Assembly: GCA_016190375.1 (NCBI GenBank) | Contig: JACPQR010000094.1 | Coordinates: forward strand, 1-43,524 | Source: Deltaproteobacteria bacterium | GTDB lineage: Bacteria; Myxococcota_A; Polyangia; JACPQR01 | Reading direction: 5' to 3' | Length of the DNA: 43,524 nt | Shown: positions 16,652 to 25,012 of the stretch, piece after piece | Layout of the letters: each line of letters starts with the position of its first letter | How positions within the stretch are numbered: the first letter of the stretch is position 1 | The notes under the pieces: model-generated | The model's database searches: none | What the model was told of the DNA's origin: nothing | The model's input: only the letters and a program-made list of their open reading frames with translations | Program-made: the position numbers and the translations under genes

Positions 16652-18559
16652 ATGCGCTTCGGCCTACTGGCCATCGTGCCGCTTCTCCTGGCTCCATCGC
16701 CCGCCGTGGCGCAGCGCGGGCCGAGCGCGTGGCAGCTCCGGCTTCGCCAGGTCACGCCGGGCTCGGTGACGATCGACGGCGCTCTGGGCGAGTGGCGCGG
16801 AGTTCCCGGCAGCCGGCTCGGATCGGCCGAGAGAATCGTCTCGGGCGGCAACTGGAGGGGCGAGGACGACGCCGAGGCGACATTCGCCCTCCTGGACGAC
16901 GAGCAAAACCTGATAGTCGGCGTCAGGGCGCGGGACAACCGCTACGTCCGCACGGCGCGCTATGGCAGGGGAGAGGACCAGCTCGTGCTCTGGCTCGCGT
17001 TCGCGACCGGCGGCGCGATCGAGCTGCGTCTCTTGCCCGGCGCGCCGGGGATCGCCGCCAAGGTCCTCAGAGATGGGCGCGAGGTTCGGGGCGCAGCGGC
17101 CGTCGAGATGCCCTCGGATGGCGGCTGGACGGCGGAGTTCGCGATCCCCTGGAGCGCGCTGCCCGAGGCGCGCGCGGGCCGGACTGGGCTCCGCGCGGCC
17201 CTGGCGTTCGTCGACTGCGACAGCGAGGCGCGCCTCGAGGCCGAGACCGTCTTTGCCACCGCGCGCGTGACCGGCTCCGTCCGGTCGATCCCGCCCCTGC
17301 GCGTCGCGGCGGAGGAGAGGATCCTCGACGCGTTCCGGCGCGACCGGGATCTGACCGGCATCTCTCCGAGCTTCGAGCGGCGCGCCGACATTGCCGGCGA
17401 CTCGGCGCTGGAGCGGGCCGTCGTGATCGAGCACTACGTCGTCGTCTTCGGGCCCGGCATTCGCGAAGGCAATTCGTACCTGTACCGGGCGCTTCCCGTC
17501 CCAGCCGCTCGGGACGTCCTGGGGCTGTCGGTGCGCGACGTCACGGGCGATCACAAGGCCGAGGTCGTGGTCCGCTACCGCCAGGCGAGCGCCGAGGGCG
17601 AGCGCGAGATCTTCGCCATCTTCCGGCTGCGCGCGGAGGTCCTCGAGCCGCTGCTCCTCGTCGAGGCCGGCAAGCGCGTGGGCGACCGCAGTCTGTCCAA
17701 CGCCGTCAGGATCGTGAACGGCGGGGAGGTGGAGCAGAAGGTCGCCGGCGTCATGGGCTTCGACGAGCGAACGTACGCGGAGGTGCCCGCCGCCGACGCA
17801 CAGCCCATCCTGCTCCCCTGGGGAACGGTCGCCCTGCGGCGGTTCCGCTTCGATGGGCAGCGCTTCGTCGTCAGCCGCGAGGAGCGCCAGGAGCCGCGCC
17901 GTCTGGCAGCCCACGCGAGCGCCCCGCGGTCCTCGCCCGCGCTGCCGGCCGACGCCGTCACCTCGAGCTCGCGGATCGATCCATACGAGACGTTCCTCGC
18001 CGAGCATGGCCTGTCCGGCGCGCGAGCCAGATTCGAGCTCGAGGGCGACGTCGCGGAGGACCGCCGCCCCGAGCGCGTCGTCGCGGTGGACCGCTACATC
18101 GTCGTCACGGGCCCGGGCTTCGCGGGCGGCTCGCGCTACTTCTTCCACGAGCTACCGGTCGTCTCGTCCGCCGACGTCCTCGCGCTCACCCTCGAGGACG
18201 CGACCGGCGACGGCAAGAGCGAGCTCGTCCTCCGGACGCGGCAGATCGGCCAGGACGCGACACGGGAGGTCTGGGCCGTCCTCGCGTTCGCGAACGGCCG
18301 CCTCGAGCGCCTCTTCGCGCAGGAGGTCGCCCGCACGGGCCTGCCGGGCCAGCGCATCGAGTGCTCCGTTCGCCTGATCGCCCGGGGCCGGGGCCCGCGC
18401 GAGATAGAGGTCCGCACCGGCCGTGTCACGGGCTGGGACGCCACGACGTGGCGCTTCGCCGCCGAGCCCTCGCCCCCCGAGCCGATCCCATTGCCCTGGG
18501 CCGGCCCCCGCTCGCGGCGCTACCGTCTGGGCGACGCCGGGTTCGTCCCCGTGCGGTGA
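16652..18559 (+). CDS. Secreted protein with N-terminal CBM9-like domain
   Basis: The 635-residue protein has a signal peptide (MRFGLLAIVPLLLAPSPAVA, cleavage near AVAQR). A CBM9-like beta-sandwich (about 30-205) follows: SVTIDGALGEWRGVPGSRLG, EATFALLDDEQNLIVGVRAR, QLVLWLAFATGG, WTAEFAIPWSAL. Then two related modules (about 225-385 and 440-620) each carry a variant of ERVVAVDRYIVVTGPGF, YFFHELPV and LEDATGDGKSELVLRTR. The D-x-T-G-D-x-K motifs recall FG-GAP/VCBS calcium loops. The ATG was chosen because the signal peptide starts there; the frame stays open upstream through the 98-bp repeat. Probable extracellular binding protein; no catalytic site recognised. Confidence 0.8.
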   Translation: MRFGLLAIVPLLLAPSPAVAQRGPSAWQLRLRQVTPGSVTIDGALGEWRGVPGSRLGSAERIVSGGNWRGEDDAEATFALLDDEQNLIVGVRARDNRYVRTARYGRGEDQLVLWLAFATGGAIELRLLPGAPGIAAKVLRDGREVRGAAAVEMPSDGGWTAEFAIPWSALPEARAGRTGLRAALAFVDCDSEARLEAETVFATARVTGSVRSIPPLRVAAEERILDAFRRDRDLTGISPSFERRADIAGDSALERAVVIEHYVVVFGPGIREGNSYLYRALPVPAARDVLGLSVRDVTGDHKAEVVVRYRQASAEGEREIFAIFRLRAEVLEPLLLVEAGKRVGDRSLSNAVRIVNGGEVEQKVAGVMGFDERTYAEVPAADAQPILLPWGTVALRRFRFDGQRFVVSREERQEPRRLAAHASAPRSSPALPADAVTSSSRIDPYETFLAEHGLSGARARFELEGDVAEDRRPERVVAVDRYIVVTGPGFAGGSRYFFHELPVVSSADVLALTLEDATGDGKSELVLRTRQIGQDATREVWAVLAFANGRLERLFAQEVARTGLPGQRIECSVRLIARGRGPREIEVRTGRVTGWDATTWRFAAEPSPPEPIPLPWAGPRSRRYRLGDAGFVPVR

Positions 18560-18599
18560 GCGCCCTGTGATGGCGGGCAGGAGTGGTACGCTGGCACCG

Positions 18600-18780
18600 A
18601 TGCCCAAGCGCTCGACCGCCGCGCGTACGAGACCTCGCGGGCTCGACCTCGCCAGCGACGGCGAGATACTCTCTGCGGGCCGTACCGCTCTCGAGAAGCG
18701 GCTCGGTCTCGCCGGCATGCTGCGATTCCTGCGCCTGGTAGGCGGTTCCCGAGATCGGTTCGAGGACCTGCGGAAGGCGT
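18600..18780 (+). pseudogene. N-terminal fragment of an unrecognised small protein
   Basis: The ATG at 18600 starts MPKRSTAARTRPRGLDLASD, then ALEKRLGLAGMLRFLRLVGG and RFEDLRKAW. The middle looks like a real helical protein. After KAW the composition changes, because the following bases are the antisense of a different gene fragment (18781-18945). The original gene is therefore cut at about 18780. A TGGTACGCT extended -10 lies seven bases before the ATG. Family not identified; small proteins of this look occur beside PIN toxins, from memory. Confidence 0.5.
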
Positions 18781-18945
18781 GGGTGCTCGAAGGTGCACAG
18801 GTGCGCCGTGCCATCCGGCGCCAGGGCGAGCGACACGCCGTTCTCGTTCCAGCAGGTGTCCTCCTGCTCGTCCTTGACAAGGACCGAGTACCACTCGCCC
18901 AGTCGATTGGTTGCGTAGTAGCCGACGTCCTCGCACGACTTGGCT
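18781..18945 (-). pseudogene. Fragment of a propeller-repeat protein
   Basis: On the minus strand, CEDVGYYATNRLGEWYSVLV, then NGVSLALAPDGTAHLCTFEH. This matches the repeat style of the MopE-like protein at 4669-7164 (YATN-G-W, SLALD-G--H). Only about one and a half repeats remain, and both ends run into unrelated sequence, so it is a relic brought by rearrangement. Confidence 0.6.
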
Positions 18946-18948
18946 AGG

Positions 18949-19410
18949 TCAGCCGGTCGGCTGGGGCGGAAGGCCAGGCGGATCGGGCGGCGCGAGGATC
19001 CGGGGCCCGTCGGGCTCGGCGAGCCGCCGGAAGTCGTCGACGTTGAACGTGAGAAACAGCTCGGCATCCTCGCTCTCGGCAGTGACCAGATGGAGGGCGT
19101 CGTAGACGGCGCCGGAACGGGCGCCGCGTGAACAACAGCGCGCGACGGCTGCGGTGTACACCGAGCCGCGCGGCGGAACGAAGCTGACGGACCGCCGAAG
19201 CCTCTCCAGGACGGCTGCGGCCACCTCACCGGACACGCGGGGCTCGATCGGCAGTGCAGTCAGCACCGCCCACGACTCGGCATACGCGTGCCAGCTCGCG
19301 ATCCGCACGAGGCCTCGGCGATCTCGGAACCAGAAGGCCGCCCGCGCATGTTGTGGGTGCCCCTCGACGACCGAGGGCACGATGACGGACGTGTCGAATG
19401 CGACCTTCAC
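18949..19410 (-). CDS. PIN-domain toxin, VapC-type
   Basis: The 153-residue protein has the PIN fold of Mg-dependent ribonucleases: MKVAFDTSVIVPSVVEGHPQ (Asp6), a central acidic residue in WHAYAESWAV, VYDALHLVTAESEDAELFLT (Asp) and FNVDDFRRL. The four-acid site therefore appears complete. VapC toxins cleave tRNA or rRNA and stop growth when the antitoxin is lost. The ATG overlaps the antitoxin stop (ATGA), the usual antitoxin-first arrangement. The C-terminal tail (PPDPPGLPPQPTG) is Pro-rich and may be an extension created when the neighbouring fragment joined. The RNA target is not known. Confidence 0.88.
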   Translation of the reverse strand: MKVAFDTSVIVPSVVEGHPQHARAAFWFRDRRGLVRIASWHAYAESWAVLTALPIEPRVSGEVAAAVLERLRRSVSFVPPRGSVYTAAVARCCSRGARSGAVYDALHLVTAESEDAELFLTFNVDDFRRLAEPDGPRILAPPDPPGLPPQPTG

Positions 19411-19679
19411 TGCCGCCGTCGCCCCGCAGCCGAGAGCGTGGTGATTCGCTGGTCGCGAAGCTCGCGGTGGTCGGGGATCTCCCCGACCAGCCGACCCCGG
19501 ATGACCAGGAGGCCGTCGACCTCGACGGGCACGGCCTCCTCGGCAATGGGCTCGAGCACCAGTCGGCCCCGGTCCTCCCTCGCGAGGAGCTGGCTTCCTT
19601 CGCGGAGCCCGAGTCTCACCCTGATCGCCTTCGGGACGACGAGCCGGCCGGCGCGATCAATGGAAACTTTCTCTTCCAT
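19407..19679 (-). CDS. AbrB/SpoVT-type antitoxin, VapB-like
   Basis: The 90-residue protein starts with a swapped-hairpin DNA-binding domain (VSIDRAGRLVVPKAIRVRLG, about 5-45). The C-terminal part (about 50-90) should bind and block the PIN toxin. It is likely to repress its own promoter: the perfect palindrome ATGGTA-n2-TACCAT just upstream overlaps the -10. The ATG lies six bases after the -10, so the transcript is probably leaderless. Co-expressed with the toxin gene through a four-base overlap. Confidence 0.88.
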   Translation of the reverse strand: MEEKVSIDRAGRLVVPKAIRVRLGLREGSQLLAREDRGRLVLEPIAEEAVPVEVDGLLVIRGRLVGEIPDHRELRDQRITTLSAAGRRRQ

Positions 19680-19685
19680 GAACCA

Positions 19686-19713
19686 ATGGTATCTACCATG
19701 AGCGAGTTGTCAA
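19686..19713 (-). promoter_or_regulatory. Toxin-antitoxin promoter and operator
   Basis: Minus strand: consensus -35 TTGACA (19708-19713), a 16-base spacer and -10 TACCAT (19686-19691), six bases before the ATG. The -10 is one arm of the palindrome ATGGTA-GA-TACCAT (19686-19699), a natural site for antitoxin autorepression. Confidence 0.7.
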
Positions 19714-19775
19714 CGGACCCCGGGTCGCCGCCTTACTCGATCGCACCAACGCGATTTGCTACCGACTGGTGAATC

Positions 19776-19822
19776 CGCTGCACCTCGGCTCCGATGCCCG
19801 TGTTGAGCGCCATCGGGACGAA
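19776..19822 (-). repeat. 47-bp duplicated scrap of the efflux pump gene
   Basis: Identical to 20334-20380 inside the RND pump gene, same orientation (codes FVPMALNTGIGAEVQR). Out of context here; it points to an aberrant recombination or a partial pump copy that was lost. Confidence 0.9.
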
Positions 19823-19872
19823 ACAGATTCGATCCGAGCGCGCGACGTTGAACGTCCTCGCCGAACGCAGCG

Positions 19873-20253
19873 GTGGTACTGTCGCTCGCGAGCGAACGGA
19901 GGGCCAACCAACTGAAGGCAACGTCACTGCTCGCCTTGGCAGTGGTGGTAGCGGGGTGCGGCGGCGCAGCGACAGGCGTTCGACTCACATCCCGAGGGCA
20001 GGCAGGTCGCGCCGGCACCGCCGATCCCCCTCCCTGGTTCGCCGAGCTGGGTCCCGTCGAGGTCGCGCATGGTGAGGGTTGCGGCCTCTACGGAGAGGTC
20101 GGTGACTACGAAGGCGCCTACGCGGCCCTTCGCAACCGGGCCGGCAGGCGGGGTGCCGCATACGTGCAGATTCTCCAGGTGGTGCCTCCCCCCCCCCGTC
20201 GCCGATGTCACCCGATCACCGACCTCCCCGACGAAGAGGGGACTGAGACATGA
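19873..20253 (+). pseudogene. Lipoprotein resembling the DUF4156/RcsF group, 3' end lost
   Basis: The frame encodes a lipoprotein signal (LKATSLLALAVVVAGC) and the segment VEVAHGEGCGLYGEVGDYEG followed by AYAALRNRAGRRGAAYVQIL. This recalls small outer-membrane lipoproteins of the DUF4156/RcsF type. After VQILQVV a run of ten C residues leads into low-complexity residues, and the frame ends antisense to the pump gene, so the C-terminus is missing. The signal peptide is preceded by GGAGGG eight bases before a CTG (19912), not an ATG; an in-frame GTG exists at 19873. A TGGTACTGT extended -10 overlaps that GTG. Confidence 0.5.
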
Positions 20254-23200
20254 TCGTGTAGAGGACGGGCAGGACCACGAGCGTCAGGAGCGTCGACGAG
20301 ACGACGCCGCCGATCACGACCGTCGCGAGGGGGCGCTGCACCTCGGCTCCGATGCCCGTGTTGAGCGCCATCGGGACGAAGCCGAGGCTCGCGACGAGCG
20401 CGGTCATGAGGACCGGTCGAAGGCGCGTCTCGGCGGCCTGGACCACGGCATCGCGAAGGGCGAGACCGCCGGCGGAGAGCTGCCGCACGGTCGAGACGAG
20501 CACCATGTCTCCGAGCACGCTGACTCCCGAGAGGGCCACGAACCCCACGCCCGCCGAGATGCTGAACGGCATGTCGCGGAGCCAGAGGGCCACGATGCCG
20601 CCGACGGCGGCGAACGGCACCCCGGTGAACACGCGCGCCGCGTCGCGGACGCGGCCGTAGGTGAAGTACAGGAGGATGAAGACGAGCGCGAGCGCCATGG
20701 GGACGACCAGGAACAGGCGGCTCCGGGCCCGCTCGAGGTGCTCGAACTGCCCGCCGAACCGGACGAAATACCCGGCCGGCAGCTCGACCCCGCGCGTGAT
20801 GGCGTCCCGCGCCTCGCCGACGAAGGTGCCGAGGTCACGCCCGCGGACGTTGGCCTGGACGACGATCCGGCGCTTGCCCCACTCGCGGTTGATCGTCGAG
20901 GGACCCTCGACGAGGCGGATCGTGGCGAGCCTCGAGAGGGGAATGCGATCCCCGTTCGTGGCGGCCACCGGGATCCGCCCCACGGCATCGGCGTCGGCCC
21001 GGTACCGGTCTTCGAGGCGCAAAGCGATCACGAATCGGCGGTCCCCATCCTGCAGGAAGCCGACACGGTGCATGCCGATCGCCTCGACCGCGGCCAGCAC
21101 CTCGGCAGCCGCGATGCCATGCCGGGCGATCGCGTCGCGATCCACCACGACCTCGAGCACGGGCTGCCCGGTGACCTGCTCCACGAACACGTCCGCGGCG
21201 CCCGCGAGGGCCCGGAGCACGCCCTCGATGGCGCGCGCCTTCTCCTCGAGCACGGTGAAGTCGTCGCCGAAGAGCTTGACCGCCACGTCGCTTCGCACCC
21301 CCGCGATCATCTCGTTCACGCGCATCTCGATCGGCTGCGTGAAGACCGTGCGCATGCCTGGAAGCGAGGACAGCTCCCGGGACATTCGCAGGACGAGCTC
21401 GTCCTGCGTCCTGGCGCGCTTCCAGAGGTCCCGGTCCTTCAACGTGACGAACACGTCCGAGAGCTCGAGCCCCATCGGATCCGTGGCGATCTCGGCGCTC
21501 CCCGTCCGGGTCCACACGCGCTCGATCTCGTCCGGGAACTTCTCGAGGAGGGCTCGTTCGATTCGCAGGCCGTAGCGAACCGATTCGTCGACCGAGACGC
21601 CCGCGAGCCGCACCGTGTTGATGACCACCGTGCCCTCGCGCAGCCGAGGCACGAACTCGGAGCCGAGCCGCGTGGCCAGAAACGCCGCGTCCGCGAGCGC
21701 GAGGATTGCAAGCGCCATGACCACCGCGGGCCGTCTGAGCGCCCCCTGCAGCACGGGCCGGTAGGCGGCCTTGAGCTTGCGGACGAGCCAGTTGTCCCCG
21801 TGGGCCTTGCCGCGGCGAAGACCGAGGCTGGCGAGGACCGGCATCAGGGTGAGCGACAGGAGGAGCGACCCGGCCAGCGCGAAGAGCACGGTGAGCGCCA
21901 TCGGCCGGAAGAGCTTCCCCTCGATGCCCTCGAGGGTGAGGACGGGAAGGTAGACGATGGCGATGATGAGCTCGCCGAACATGGTCGGACGCCGAACCTC
22001 GAGCACGGCGTCGCGCACGACCAGGAGGCGGTCCTTCTCCGGGTGAGCCTCGCCGAGATGACGGACCGCGTTCTCGACCTGGATCACAGCGCTGTCGACG
22101 ATCAGACCGAAGTCGATGGCGCCCAGGCTCATGAGGCTCCCGGCGATGCCGAAGCGCAACATGAGATTCCCCGCGAAGAGCATCGACAGCGGAATGGCCG
22201 CGGCGACGATGAGGCCGGCGCGCAGGCGGCCGAGGAACGCGAACAGCACCGCGATGACGAACAGGGCGCCCTCGACCAGGTTGGTCCGGACGGTGTGAAG
22301 GACCCGGTCCACGAGGGTCGTGCGCTCGTAGACGGTCTCGAGGTGGATGCCGGCGGGAAGGCTCTTCTGGATCTCGCTCAGCCGCAGCTCGAGGCGTGTC
22401 GTCACCTCGTGGCTGTTCTCGCCCATCAGCATGAACGCGAGGCCGAGGACCACCTCGCCACGTCCGTCGGCCGTCACCGCGCCGCGACGGACCTCGCGGC
22501 CAAGGGCGACGCGCGCCACGTCGCGAACGCGGATCGGCACTCCGTCGCGCGCATCGACGACCATCGCCTCGACGTCTTCGAGCCTGGTCGCGATGCCGAT
22601 GCCGTGCACGAGCGTCGACTCGCCCGCCCCGTCGATCACGCCACCGCCGACGTTCGTGTTGTTCCGCTCGATGGCCTCTGCGAACGAGGCGAGCGACAGC
22701 CCATGGCGGTCGAGCTTCAGCGGATCGACGAGCACGTGAACCTGGCGCTCGTCGCCGCCCCAGGCGTTGACCTCCGCGACTCCCGGAACGGACCTCAGAT
22801 ACGGCCGGACGATCCAGTCGTGAGCGGTGCGCAGCTCCGCGAGCGACTTGCCCTCACCGGTGACGAGGTAGTGGAAGACCTCGCCGAGGCCGGTCGCGAC
22901 CGGTCCGAGCCTGGGACGCTCGATCCCGGGCGCCAGCTCGACAGACTGGATGCGCTCGGTGACGACGTTGCGCGCCAGGTACACGTCCGTTCCGTCCTCG
23001 AACGTGGCGGTGATCTGGGAGAAGCCGAACTTCGAGACGGAGCGAACCTCCGCGAGCCTCGGCAGCCCCGAGATCGCCCATTCGATCGGCGTCGTGATGG
23101 TCCGCTCGATCTCGACCGGCGAGAGCGAGGGGGCGACCGTGTTCACCTGCACCTGGACCGGCGTCGTGTCGGGGAAAGCGTCCACGGGGAGCCGCCACAG

Positions 23201-23290
23201 GGAGACGACGCCGGCCGCCGCGACGCCGATCCAGGCGAGGATCACGACCAGCCGGTGACGAAGGGACCATTCGAGGATTCGCGCGAGCAT
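20216..23290 (-). CDS. Heavy-metal efflux RND pump, CzcA/CusA family
   Basis: The 1024-residue inner-membrane protein has typical length and features of the heavy-metal RND family. These are a first helix (LVVILAWIGVAAAGVVSLWR), PVDAFPDTTPVQVQVNTVAP, IEWAISGLPRLAEVRSVSKF, and the metal-RND signature DFGLIVDSAVIQVENAVRH in the fourth helix with the proton-relay Asp. The second half has GSEFVPRLREGTVVINTVR and the final helix block LRPVLMTALVASLGFVPMAL. It exports divalent or monovalent metal ions by proton antiport; the specific metal cannot be read. It is the last gene of a five-gene operon, three bases after the adaptor. A 47-bp piece of it is repeated at 19776-19822. Confidence 0.95.
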   Translation of the reverse strand: MLARILEWSLRHRLVVILAWIGVAAAGVVSLWRLPVDAFPDTTPVQVQVNTVAPSLSPVEIERTITTPIEWAISGLPRLAEVRSVSKFGFSQITATFEDGTDVYLARNVVTERIQSVELAPGIERPRLGPVATGLGEVFHYLVTGEGKSLAELRTAHDWIVRPYLRSVPGVAEVNAWGGDERQVHVLVDPLKLDRHGLSLASFAEAIERNNTNVGGGVIDGAGESTLVHGIGIATRLEDVEAMVVDARDGVPIRVRDVARVALGREVRRGAVTADGRGEVVLGLAFMLMGENSHEVTTRLELRLSEIQKSLPAGIHLETVYERTTLVDRVLHTVRTNLVEGALFVIAVLFAFLGRLRAGLIVAAAIPLSMLFAGNLMLRFGIAGSLMSLGAIDFGLIVDSAVIQVENAVRHLGEAHPEKDRLLVVRDAVLEVRRPTMFGELIIAIVYLPVLTLEGIEGKLFRPMALTVLFALAGSLLLSLTLMPVLASLGLRRGKAHGDNWLVRKLKAAYRPVLQGALRRPAVVMALAILALADAAFLATRLGSEFVPRLREGTVVINTVRLAGVSVDESVRYGLRIERALLEKFPDEIERVWTRTGSAEIATDPMGLELSDVFVTLKDRDLWKRARTQDELVLRMSRELSSLPGMRTVFTQPIEMRVNEMIAGVRSDVAVKLFGDDFTVLEEKARAIEGVLRALAGAADVFVEQVTGQPVLEVVVDRDAIARHGIAAAEVLAAVEAIGMHRVGFLQDGDRRFVIALRLEDRYRADADAVGRIPVAATNGDRIPLSRLATIRLVEGPSTINREWGKRRIVVQANVRGRDLGTFVGEARDAITRGVELPAGYFVRFGGQFEHLERARSRLFLVVPMALALVFILLYFTYGRVRDAARVFTGVPFAAVGGIVALWLRDMPFSISAGVGFVALSGVSVLGDMVLVSTVRQLSAGGLALRDAVVQAAETRLRPVLMTALVASLGFVPMALNTGIGAEVQRPLATVVIGGVVSSTLLTLVVLPVLYTIMSQSPLRRGGR
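20334..20380 (-). repeat. Source copy of the 47-bp duplicated scrap
   Basis: Lies within the RND pump coding sequence near its C-terminus; exact match of 19776-19822. Confidence 0.9.
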
Positions 23291-23293
23291 CGA

Positions 23294-24640
23294 TCACTCC
23301 ACGTCGCAGCAGCCCGCGCCGATGCTCTCGCGGAGCGTCTCCGTCTTGAGCAGGAAGCTGCCCTCGGTCACGACCTCCTCGCCGGGGCGCACGTTGCCTG
23401 AGATCTCGACGAGATCGCCGTGCGACGCGCCCGCCCGCACGCGGCGGGCCTCGTAGAGGTCTTCGGCGAGTCGGACGAAGACCAGGGTGACGGACCGCGC
23501 CCGCTGCACCGACGCGCGGGGCACGAGCAGGGCGTCGCGCGGGCCAGTGACGCTGATGGTCGCCTCGGCGAAGGCATTCGCTCGAAGCAGCCCGTCGGGG
23601 TTGTCGAGCGCCACACGGCCGGTGGCCGCGCGGGTGCGCGGGTCGATCTCGGGAGCCACGTAGCCGAGCTCTCCCTCGAAGCGTCGCCCCGTCAGGCCGT
23701 CGACGCTCAGGACCACGCGCTGCCCCGCGGCGATCGCGGGCAGCTCGGCCTCGGGAATGTCGATCTGGGCCCACATCTTCGAGGTGTCCGCGACCTCGAA
23801 GAGCGCTCCCTCGACGCCCACGAGCTGCCCGAGCGTGGCGTTGCGCCGCACGACGACGCCGGCGATGGGTGAGGTGAGGGTGTAGCGGCCCGTGCTGCCG
23901 GCGCCGGTCCCGACGACGCCCAGGGCGGCTCCGGCCGCCGCGAGAGCGGCGCGTGACTCCTCGAGCTCGCGCCGCGCGGCCAGCACGTCACGCTCGGGCG
24001 AGATGCCCTCGTCGCGCAGTCTGCTCGCCCGATCGAGGTTCGCCTGGGCCACCTCGACCCGGGTGCGCGCCGCGCGAAGCGACGAAGCGTCGGCTCCGAC
24101 GGCCGCGCTCTCGATCACCGCGAGCGCGCCGCCGGCCCGCACCTGCGCGCCGACGTCCGCCCGGATGTCACGCACGACCCCCGCAGACCGGGCGTTGATC
24201 AGCGCGAGCTTGGTCGCGTCGTAGACGATCCGCGCCGGCGCCGAGACGGTCGTCTCGACGGGCCCCACTGCCGCCTCGACGGTCCTGATGCCGGCGAGAC
24301 GCGCGGTCTCGGCGGTCTTGAACCGCACCTTCGTTCCCTCGGCCGGACCATCGTCGGTCGTCACCTCCCCGGCGGGCCGGCCGTGGCGCTCGGGGTGATG
24401 AACCGGGCAGATCGACAACGGGAGGCCGTGCTCCTCGCAGAAGTCGCCTTTCGCCCTGAAGACCGGGATGAGGGCGGGGTTGCACTTCGTGCACAGCGCC
24501 TCGAGGACGCCGTGCTCGCTGCAGAATGCACCCTCGACCGGGGCCGCCGGCTGCGACTCGCGGGGTCGTTCCTCGCCGTCGCGGCAGGCGGCGCTCGTGG
24601 CCATGGCGAAGGCGATGAGGGTCAGCGGCGCGCGGTTCAT
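23294..24640 (-). CDS. RND efflux periplasmic adaptor with metal-binding N-terminal motifs, CzcB-like
   Basis: The 448-residue lipoprotein (lipobox SAAC, Cys19) bridges pump and outer-membrane channel. Residues 35-85 carry two Cys/His units, FCSEHGVLEALCTKCNPAL and FCEEHGLPLSICPVHHPE, which probably bind metal in the periplasm. The membrane-fusion core follows: barrel-sandwich (VVRDIRADVGAQVRAGGALA), a coiled-coil hairpin (AARTRVEVAQANLDRASRLR, VLAARRELEESRAALAAAGA), the second lipoyl half (TLTSPIAGVVVRRNATLGQL) and the beta-barrel (DIPEAELPAIAAGQRVVLSV). The end (ESIGAGCCDVE) has two Cys and Asp/Glu, possibly another metal site. Same operon, one base after the metal-motif lipoprotein gene. 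Confidence 0.93.
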   Translation of the reverse strand: MNRAPLTLIAFAMATSAACRDGEERPRESQPAAPVEGAFCSEHGVLEALCTKCNPALIPVFRAKGDFCEEHGLPLSICPVHHPERHGRPAGEVTTDDGPAEGTKVRFKTAETARLAGIRTVEAAVGPVETTVSAPARIVYDATKLALINARSAGVVRDIRADVGAQVRAGGALAVIESAAVGADASSLRAARTRVEVAQANLDRASRLRDEGISPERDVLAARRELEESRAALAAAGAALGVVGTGAGSTGRYTLTSPIAGVVVRRNATLGQLVGVEGALFEVADTSKMWAQIDIPEAELPAIAAGQRVVLSVDGLTGRRFEGELGYVAPEIDPRTRAATGRVALDNPDGLLRANAFAEATISVTGPRDALLVPRASVQRARSVTLVFVRLAEDLYEARRVRAGASHGDLVEISGNVRPGEEVVTEGSFLLKTETLRESIGAGCCDVE

Positions 24641-24641
24641 G

Positions 24642-24986
24642 CTAGCCTCCCGTCTTTGCCGGGCGCTCGATCCGCAGGTCGGGGTTGCAGGCGCGGCACT
24701 GCGATTCGGGCAGCCCGTGCTCCTCGCACCAGTCCCCGGTGGCCTTGAAGGCCGGGATGAGCGAGGGGTTGCAGCGCGTGCACATCGACTCCGGGACCTG
24801 GTGCTCCTCGCACCAGTCCTCGTGGGAGCCCGGCGTCACCCCGTCGGGCGCGTGCTTCTCGGGCGCGCGGGCGGCCGGGGACGCGGGCGTCGGAGCGCCG
24901 CGCGTTCGTGGCTCCTCGTTTCCGCACGCTGCCGGGCCGACGAGCGCAATGGTCAAGGTCAGGCGGATCAGGATTCGCTTGGTCAT
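24642..24986 (-). CDS. Small lipoprotein with two Cys/His metal-binding repeats
   Basis: The 114-residue protein has a lipoprotein signal (TIALVGPAAC, Cys21), a Pro/Ala linker and two tandem units: DWCEEHQVPESMCTRCNPSL and DWCEEHGLPESQCRACNPDL. The repeats match those at the N-terminus of the adjacent adaptor, so this may be a free metal scavenger or donor for the pump. The chosen ATG (24986) has AAGGAG eleven bases upstream. An alternative ATG at 25016 overlaps the previous stop as ATGA and would add ten residues before the signal peptide. Function is inferred from motif sharing and operon position. Confidence 0.8.
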   Translation of the reverse strand: MTKRILIRLTLTIALVGPAACGNEEPRTRGAPTPASPAARAPEKHAPDGVTPGSHEDWCEEHQVPESMCTRCNPSLIPAFKATGDWCEEHGLPESQCRACNPDLRIERPAKTGG

Positions 24987-25012
24987 GGCTCCGCTCCTTC
25001 GCGGTTCGTGGT

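Noticed and set aside
20069..23401. 1110-codon plus-strand open frame opposite the RND pump
   Set aside because: His/Asp/Arg-rich composition and exact antisense position to a conserved pump; no domain recognised.
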